Shown here piece by piece: positions 7,496-12,157 of a stretch of DNA of 12,157 nucleotides (its first letter is position 1; each line of letters begins with the position of its first letter). Source of the DNA: DASWTL01 sp036402155 (GTDB lineage: Bacteria > Bacteroidota > Bacteroidia > Sphingobacteriales > Sphingobacteriaceae). Under the pieces are notes generated by a model that ran no database searches, was not told the DNA's origin, and was given only the letters and a program-made list of their open reading frames with translations. The DNA lies in NCBI GenBank assembly GCA_036402155.1, contig DASWTL010000069.1:1-12157 (forward strand), in the 5' to 3' direction. The position numbers and the translations under genes were made by a program.

Positions 7496-8263
7496 ATGAA
7501 AAACAATCAACTACTACTATTATTAATTTTATTCAGCGCTACAATAATTTCCTGTAAAAAGAATCGCCCAGCAGGACCGGATACACCGTTTTCACCTGTA
7601 TCTTTTATCACTACAGAATATGCTTATTTAGGCACATATGACACTTTGGGGCGTCCTCTTAACTACTTACTAGCCCCCGATGCCCTTAGTCAAAATTTAA
7701 CGTCATTTATCCAGACTTCTCTTCCTGCAGGTGAGGATATCAGCAAAACAAACCCAACACTTCTGTCCAGTAATTCAGACTTAAATATCAATAAAAAATC
7801 AGATGTATATATAACCTTTGTTAGCGAAGGAGCCAGTCAGCTTAATTCGCTTGGATTCTACATCTATCCAACCAATACACCTCCCAAAAAACCAACTGAT
7901 ATAAAAAAGATCTCACTTATGTTTCCAAACGCTTCATTGGCGGGATGGGCCGGAGGCGGGTTAAACCCGGGAGATAAAATTAAAATCGGAACCGTGGAGG
8001 CCGGGAATTCTGTTGGATTTGTATTATTAGAAAAAGGATGGAATAAGGAAACAAAAACAGTTAATTCAAAAGGGAACCATTTCTGTTCTAATGAGATCTT
8101 AAACCCTGAGAACGATCCGGGTCTTAAAAAACATACAGTATTATTAAATTACCCTAAAGAAAATAAAATCTTTATCGGATTTGAGGATATGATGAGAACT
8201 GAACCATCATGTGATCATGATTTCAATGACATCATTATCTATGCAACAATAAAAGCTTTGTAA
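7496..8263 (+). CDS. DUF4114-type lipoprotein
   Basis: The 255-residue protein has a lipoprotein signal peptide: KNNQ, a Leu/Ile-rich core, and Cys20 in IISCKK. The C-terminal region carries the hallmark of DUF4114, also seen in LruC-type proteins: FVLLEKGWN around residue 178-186 and GFEDMMRTEPSCDHDFNDIIIYA near the C-terminus, where the acidic DHDFND stretch could bind Ca2+. The part between (about 25-120) is Ser/Pro/Asn-rich and I do not recognise it. The family is associated with exported or surface proteins of Bacteroidota; its molecular function is not established. The gene starts 56 bases after the hydrolase terminator, so it probably has its own promoter (a TTTG at 7455-7458 is the only suggestive element). 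It converges with the methyltransferase gene, leaving 55 bases without a recognisable terminator. A role with the hydrolases in handling surface glycan is inferred from location only. Confidence 0.85.
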   Translation: MKNNQLLLLLILFSATIISCKKNRPAGPDTPFSPVSFITTEYAYLGTYDTLGRPLNYLLAPDALSQNLTSFIQTSLPAGEDISKTNPTLLSSNSDLNINKKSDVYITFVSEGASQLNSLGFYIYPTNTPPKKPTDIKKISLMFPNASLAGWAGGGLNPGDKIKIGTVEAGNSVGFVLLEKGWNKETKTVNSKGNHFCSNEILNPENDPGLKKHTVLLNYPKENKIFIGFEDMMRTEPSCDHDFNDIIIYATIKAL

Positions 8264-8318
8264 TATTAAGATTTTACAAGCAACAACTATGGGATTGAGC
8301 AAAGGTAACTTCCTTGAC

Positions 8319-9155
8319 TTAATCCTTTTTTGCATGCCAGTCACACCAGAATCCGAAGGATAAGGTTTTATTAGTTTTAAAATAATCATCCCTGTGTTTT
8401 CCTAAAACTTTCCTCGCAGTATGATAATCAACCCATTCCCCTTTAAGGTCATCGCCAAAATACCCTGATGAGCCTATGGGGAATGTGTAATTTAACTTTA
8501 AGTCATATCTTGAAATAAGATTTACCCTGTATGCTAAATATTTATTCAGCTTTCCTAACTGAGTGGTAGGTTGATCTTTATAGAATTTCTGATTAAGCTG
8601 CAATACACTTAAAGTACGCTGGTCAACCAGCTTAAACTTGTTATATCCCAGTTCGTATAGAGAGTTAAGGGTTTGCAGAGTTTCTTCTTCAGTAATCACC
8701 TGGCCTTCTCCAAGACATTCCGTTTCAACTGAAATAAAACATGGCAACTCTTCAAGTTCTTTAAGGGTTTGAAGGGCTGTATTATCATACCCTTCCAAAT
8801 CAATTTTACAATAATATGGAACGCCGAACTTTTTAATAACAGAGCTGAGCTTTTGAGTCGGCACAGAGACTTTCTCCTGCAGGTTTCCATTCCGGTCAGA
8901 AATTTCAGCATTGATGGAATTCCAGAGTGTTTCTTTGCTGATATTGAACTGAACCTCCTCATTATCAACATCAGACAAGGCATAGTTCAGCACTACAAGC
9001 TGACCATTATTGATGTAGTCGGCATGCTTTTCCACAGCCTTTTCTACCAGATTTTTATCGGCATCAATACTTATTACTTTAAATCCTTTTTTTAAATAGT
9101 ACAATGTATCCTCACACAAGTGCATACCTGCATCAATGATCAGCTTGTTTTCCAT
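8319..9155 (-). CDS. FkbM-family SAM-dependent methyltransferase
   Basis: The 278-residue protein starts at the ATG at 9153-9155. The first residues form the SAM-binding motif I (LIIDAGMHLCEDT, 5-17). The next acidic strand end is VISIDAD (27-33), expected to bind the ribose. The FkbM signature KIDLEGYD (117-124) follows, with the typical downstream ISVETE segment. The family methylates hydroxyl groups of sugars or polyketides, so O-methylation of a glycan is plausible here given the nearby glycosyltransferase, but the acceptor is unknown. The C-terminal 80 or so residues (from about 195: Tyr-, Asn- and Trp-rich, ending SFGFWCDWHAKKD) extend past the methyltransferase core. It lies 203 bases downstream of the oxidoreductase gene, same strand. 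That gap contains inverted repeats and a short reading frame overlapping this start by 23 bases, so expression may be controlled at the leader. Confidence 0.88.
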   Translation of the reverse strand: MENKLIIDAGMHLCEDTLYYLKKGFKVISIDADKNLVEKAVEKHADYINNGQLVVLNYALSDVDNEEVQFNISKETLWNSINAEISDRNGNLQEKVSVPTQKLSSVIKKFGVPYYCKIDLEGYDNTALQTLKELEELPCFISVETECLGEGQVITEEETLQTLNSLYELGYNKFKLVDQRTLSVLQLNQKFYKDQPTTQLGKLNKYLAYRVNLISRYDLKLNYTFPIGSSGYFGDDLKGEWVDYHTARKVLGKHRDDYFKTNKTLSFGFWCDWHAKKD

Positions 9156-9234
9156 AGGTTAACTTCAATAAATCAGGAAGATGTTGTTGCGGATCAGTCT
9201 GCCCAAAACGTATCTGCTCATCAACAACAGGCAT
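9133..9234 (-). CDS. Possible 33-aa leader ORF overlapping the methyltransferase start
   Basis: An ATG at 9232-9234 opens a 33-residue frame (begins MPVVDEQIRFGQTDP, ends YGKQADH) that stops with TGA at 9133-9135, inside the methyltransferase gene in another frame. A stop at 9238-9240 closes the frame upstream. The peptide is polar with no signal or known motif. The overlap would allow translational coupling. Its ATG lies just inside one inverted repeat. It may equally be a chance frame; confidence is low. Confidence 0.2.
   Translation of the reverse strand: MPVVDEQIRFGQTDPQQHLPDLLKLTYGKQADH
9182..9229. repeat. Inverted repeat in methyltransferase leader, start-proximal
   Basis: TGTTGTTG at 9182-9189 is perfectly complementary to CAACAACA at 9222-9229, with 32 bases between. 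It begins 27 bases before the methyltransferase start codon and abuts the next inverted repeat with no gap. Confidence 0.45.
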
Positions 9235-9276
9235 GTTCTATAAAAGTTTACATTACACTGAAATTGTAAACATGCC
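9230..9276. repeat. Nested inverted repeats in methyltransferase leader, promoter-distal side of oxidoreductase stop
   Basis: GGCATGTT at 9230-9237 pairs with AACATGCC at 9269-9276. An inner pair, GTTTACA 9246-9252 with TGTAAAC 9265-9271, shares three bases with the outer arm, so the full stems exclude each other. On the minus strand the inner hairpin is followed by TTTTAT (9245-9240), which resembles a weak terminator lying 88 bases after the oxidoreductase stop. Confidence 0.45.
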
Positions 9277-9358
9277 TACGAAAGAATTAAGGGTAAGCGG
9301 ATAATTTAAGATTGATATGCCCGGATAACTCATTGCTTAACCCGGTAAAATTCTATTT

Positions 9359-11068
9359 TTATGGCCATTCAGTAGCAATTCCCTGGGAACGGATAAATCG
9401 CTGAAACTCTTCTAGTAATTCTTTTCTTTCTCTGACTTCCCGGGGTTTTATATTCTTGTCGGAAGCAAATTTCACCAGCAAACCAACCGACTCTCCGATA
9501 TTCCACTCTACCGGATGCAGCCGATAACATCCATTAGTAATATGTGTGGTACCGATATTTTTATTAGCCGGCAAAATATTCTCCATTCGTACTGGCAGCA
9601 GAGCGCCCAACGGAATCTGGAAAGGCAAAGATGGAAAATCGACATAATTTACCTTATCAGAACTTGGATGCAGATCAATATGATAATACCCTGTTCCCAC
9701 ACTATCGTAAAATTCAGCTGCGGCAGGTTTATTGTTTCCGGTTATCCTGGCGCGCTGTTCTTTTCCCACATGTTCTTCCAATACTGTAAAAACAGCTTTA
9801 ATTCTTCTTGATTCACGGATATAGGGATATTTCGCCAAACCATCTTCGGTACCCATTATATCTTTCCGTAACCGCAAACCTGGCCAGCCTTTCTTACCAT
9901 CCGACCTCGGAGCTTCTGTCTGCAACCAGTATAATAGCGACAGGCTTAACTGTTTGGCCCGGTCAACGTGTTTATCAAATTCTTTTTGAGATACATTCAC
10001 CACATTACCAAGCATATAGTCGTTCTGCGGCCAGTTGACTATGGTAATGTCGCTGGCGTAAGCTCCCTTTCTAAAGTTCTCTTTGCTGATAATTTTGCGG
10101 TACGTCCACAGATTCAGGATACCGGGAATTTTGGAATTATCGGGATTAAAATCTAATTGTCTTGGCGTTAATGTTCTGGGACTCGAATAATGTAATGCCA
10201 ATAATTTGCCCGGCCATGCAGGTTCCAGGTTGGGTACGTGTTCACTCCAGAATTTATAATCGCGTGGCTTTTCAATAACATGATTCTCTCCTTCAATATA
10301 ATCCATGGCAAAACAGGCAGTAAACGCCTGGTTATTTTCAGGATTTGGTTTTTCGGGTGCATGCATCTCCCCCGTTTGCGATCTGGATTCGGTTCCGGTA
10401 ACAAATTCAGTTCCGGTCAGCGGTAATAGGTCGCCAAGTTCTGTAGCATCAATAAAATAAGGCGCCACCAGCAGTTTCTTTGTGCCTTTACGCAGATCGG
10501 TTGCGGTTAGAGAATTCACCCTGTTCCCACTTTTGTCTGCCGAGGTGACTTTATGTTCAAGTAACAGTACCAGCTTACCGGAACTGATATAAGGCGCGAG
10601 CATATTGGTCATTACAGAAACTGCAACCCTTGGTTCATGGCATAGCCGGGAAACAGCTCCACCACCCGGATTAAGTTTGGGATTATTCTTTTGTTCGGCT
10701 GTAAGCGGATAGTTCTGCCGGTAATAATCACGAATCGCGTTTCTGAAATCCCGGTACATTTGAGTGGCACCATGGGTTTCAATAGATGTATGTTCATCAG
10801 GAGGTACGCCCTGCGAAGTTAACTGACCTCCCAGCCAATCCGTTTCTTCCGTAAGAATAACCGTTTGATCGTTTCTTAATGATGCCATTGCCGCAGCAAA
10901 GCCTCCCAATCCACCCCCCGCAATCACCACATCAGCAGCCAGTTTTTCTCCTCCTCTCTGCTGAGATTTTTGTACTGCCAAAACCCTTTCGGGTAGCGAG
11001 ATAAGAGATGCGCCTGCAACAGCACCGCTTGTAATGGATACAAGTTCAATAAAACTTCTGCGTTTCAT
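9359..11068 (-). CDS. Tat-exported FAD-dependent oxidoreductase (FAD_oxidored family)
   Basis: The start is set at the ATG at 11066-11068 (569 residues), because it begins directly with a twin-arginine signal: KRRSFIELV followed by a hydrophobic stretch to about residue 25 and VLAV. A TTG at 11186-11188 would add 40 residues with no family match and hide the signal. The Rossmann FAD-binding motif is AGGGLGG (50-56), with the acidic Glu74 closing the second strand (VILTEE), then WLGGQLTSQGVPPDEH and the CHEPRVAVSVM segment typical of the FAD_oxidored family. The C-terminal part keeps the usual PANKNIGTTHITNGCYRLHP and EWNIGESVG block contacting the flavin. Family members act as secreted flavoproteins, often near glycan-degradation loci, with mostly unknown substrates. 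The Tat signal fits export of a protein folded around its cofactor. It lies 207 bases downstream of the phosphoesterase gene, with a terminator-like hairpin between. Confidence 0.87.
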   Translation of the reverse strand: MKRRSFIELVSITSGAVAGASLISLPERVLAVQKSQQRGGEKLAADVVIAGGGLGGFAAAMASLRNDQTVILTEETDWLGGQLTSQGVPPDEHTSIETHGATQMYRDFRNAIRDYYRQNYPLTAEQKNNPKLNPGGGAVSRLCHEPRVAVSVMTNMLAPYISSGKLVLLLEHKVTSADKSGNRVNSLTATDLRKGTKKLLVAPYFIDATELGDLLPLTGTEFVTGTESRSQTGEMHAPEKPNPENNQAFTACFAMDYIEGENHVIEKPRDYKFWSEHVPNLEPAWPGKLLALHYSSPRTLTPRQLDFNPDNSKIPGILNLWTYRKIISKENFRKGAYASDITIVNWPQNDYMLGNVVNVSQKEFDKHVDRAKQLSLSLLYWLQTEAPRSDGKKGWPGLRLRKDIMGTEDGLAKYPYIRESRRIKAVFTVLEEHVGKEQRARITGNNKPAAAEFYDSVGTGYYHIDLHPSSDKVNYVDFPSLPFQIPLGALLPVRMENILPANKNIGTTHITNGCYRLHPVEWNIGESVGLLVKFASDKNIKPREVRERKELLEEFQRFIRSQGIATEWP

Positions 11069-11216
11069 ATAGATATCTGGTTTGAGTGCTATACTACCCG
11101 GCTTATATCGGATTATTCCCTGGTGAAGATATTGCAATTCCGATAAAAACAATAATTTTCTACGAATAGAAATATGAGAGGTATGCAATATGAAAATTTA
11201 AGTTCCGGAAAGGGTA

Positions 11217-11237
11217 TAAAAAGAACCAGGGTTCTTT
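11217..11237 (-). terminator. Probable terminator after the phosphoesterase gene
   Basis: On the minus strand AAAGAAC (11231-11237) pairs with GTTCTTT (11220-11226) around a four-base CCTG loop, with the T-run continuing to 11217. The stem has seven base pairs and low GC, so it is moderate in strength. It begins 38 bases past the stop at 11276 and would separate this gene from the oxidoreductase. Confidence 0.5.
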
Positions 11238-11275
11238 GATACTAGTGTGGCACTTAAGGTAGGTTTCTGTTAGGT

Positions 11276-12157
11276 TTATCGGATATCTGTTTCCGTCACC
11301 ATAAACGAAGTAGAATTTGTATATACCCTTCCTAATGTATCTTTAGCCCTTACCTCGATGATGTGCCTGCCCTCATCAACATTGCCGGAAAGAGCCACTT
11401 TCCAGAGATGGGGAGACATAGCCGGACTGGTCGGTTTAACACCCTTAAGGGGCTTCTCGGCTGTATCCCATCGGTAACGTATCCCGCACATGATCGGATC
11501 GATATCTAACGTCCATTTCATTCTTTTCCAGGCGCCGTCATCTATCCGGTACTCCAGTGTATCGCGACTGCTTCCCTGAAAAAAATTGGCATACAGATAA
11601 TTCCATGGCAGCCGTCCCTTAGGAATGGCACGTGGAGCATAGATATTGATCTTATAATCAGCATGCGCACCGGCCACACGGTAATCCATTTGGTACTTGT
11701 TGCCCGAAAAAGAAACGAACATATATCCTTTAGGTGTACCGTCGCGCATTTGGCCAGATGGTATGCCTGCGTCATTCGGTTCGCCGGTATACCAGTCGCC
11801 AGAGGTTGTGCCTACATTATATTCGTGATGAGGTGTAGTACGGTTAAGCCCATCCTTCTGATCATGAAAATATTGTTGCTGCATATGAGTATGGGCTGAC
11901 AGCGATAACGTATGGGGAAATTCTCGAAGCAGATCAAATAATCGCTGTTTATCTGCAGAACGAAAATCATCGTCGAACAGATGAATATGATGGCTCAGCA
12001 CAATTAAATGATCCTTAGGAACCAATTTCAGGTCGTTCTCTATAAAATCCAATTGTTCTGTCCGCATACCTCCTCTATAGCCTTTACCATAGCGGGGATC
12101 AGGGTAAAGAACATTGTCTAGAATTATAAAGTGCACCTTGTTATAATTAAAAGAATA
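11276..12157 (-). CDS. Calcineurin-like metallophosphoesterase with MetallophosC domain, 5' partial
   Basis: The frame is open through the right edge of the window: the first visible codons encode YSFNYNKVHFIILDN, the usual strand preceding the second half of a metallophosphoesterase core. A GTG at 12134-12136 is therefore an internal valine, not a start. Of the protein, 293 residues are present. Metal-site histidine motifs are LSHHIHLF (about residue 55) and SAHTHMQQ (about residue 88); the N-terminal DxH, GD and GNHD motifs lie outside. The last 150 or so residues, from the DGTPKGYMFVSFSGN stretch onward, look like the C-terminal beta-sandwich domain (MetallophosC) found in exported Bacteroidota phosphoesterases, including EYRIDDGAWKRM and HIIEVRAKDTLGR. 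It would hydrolyse a phosphoester or diester, probably in the periplasm; the substrate is unknown. A probable terminator follows the stop. Confidence 0.9.
   Translation of the reverse strand, partial: YSFNYNKVHFIILDNVLYPDPRYGKGYRGGMRTEQLDFIENDLKLVPKDHLIVLSHHIHLFDDDFRSADKQRLFDLLREFPHTLSLSAHTHMQQQYFHDQKDGLNRTTPHHEYNVGTTSGDWYTGEPNDAGIPSGQMRDGTPKGYMFVSFSGNKYQMDYRVAGAHADYKINIYAPRAIPKGRLPWNYLYANFFQGSSRDTLEYRIDDGAWKRMKWTLDIDPIMCGIRYRWDTAEKPLKGVKPTSPAMSPHLWKVALSGNVDEGRHIIEVRAKDTLGRVYTNSTSFMVTETDIR

Noticed and set aside
8696..8983. 95-residue frame on the minus strand inside the methyltransferase gene
   Set aside because: It overlaps a well-supported FkbM gene in another frame, and its translation looks non-coding with no motif.
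11069..11188. TTG start extending the oxidoreductase by 40 residues
   Set aside because: The internal ATG begins exactly at the KRR twin-arginine signal; the extra sequence has no family resemblance and would block the signal.
12134..12136. GTG as start of the phosphoesterase
   Set aside because: The frame remains open to the window edge and encodes the conserved YSFNYNKVHFIILDN strand, so the gene continues outside.
1..12157. CRISPR arrays, tRNA or rRNA genes, insertion sequences, phage genes
   Set aside because: I saw no regularly spaced repeats, cloverleaf-like sequence, transposase or phage motifs on either strand.

Overview
The window looks like accessory DNA of a Bacteroidota member, probably a Sphingobacteriales or Chitinophagales soil type. 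This rests on moderately low GC, three exported proteins with Bacteroidota-style signals (two lipoproteins with Cys20, one RR-type leader), TAnnTTTG-like promoter boxes, weak Shine-Dalgarno sequences, and families common in that phylum (DUF4114 lipoproteins, MetallophosC phosphoesterases, FAD_oxidored secreted flavoproteins). The genus is a guess. All intergenic stretches are shorter than 300 bases.

Region 1 (1-2534, minus strand) is the front end of a nonribosomal peptide locus. An NRPS gene starts at 1140 and leaves the window at base 1. It opens with only the C-terminal half of a condensation domain, followed by the start of an adenylation domain. A Sfp-type phosphopantetheinyl transferase lies 56 bases upstream and presumably activates the NRPS carrier proteins. 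Further upstream is a small gene (120 aa) of unknown function with its own terminator and a candidate promoter.

Region 2 (2692-8263) looks like a polysaccharide module. A membrane family-2 glycosyltransferase (minus strand) is divergent from two tandem paralogous exported clan GH-A-like glycoside hydrolases (plus strand). One hydrolase carries a plain signal peptide and the other a lipoprotein signal. After a strong terminator comes a DUF4114 surface-type lipoprotein. A synthase/hydrolase relationship is an inference from layout.

Region 3 (8319-12157, minus strand) holds, in transcription order, a calcineurin-like phosphoesterase cut by the window's right edge, a Tat-exported FAD-dependent oxidoreductase, and a FkbM-family methyltransferase. 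The methyltransferase has a leader containing two abutting inverted repeats and a short overlapping reading frame.

Nothing here is a clear defence, CRISPR, phage or transposon system. The most unusual items are the hydrolase pair next to a glycosyltransferase, the half condensation domain at the NRPS start, and the structured leader of the methyltransferase.
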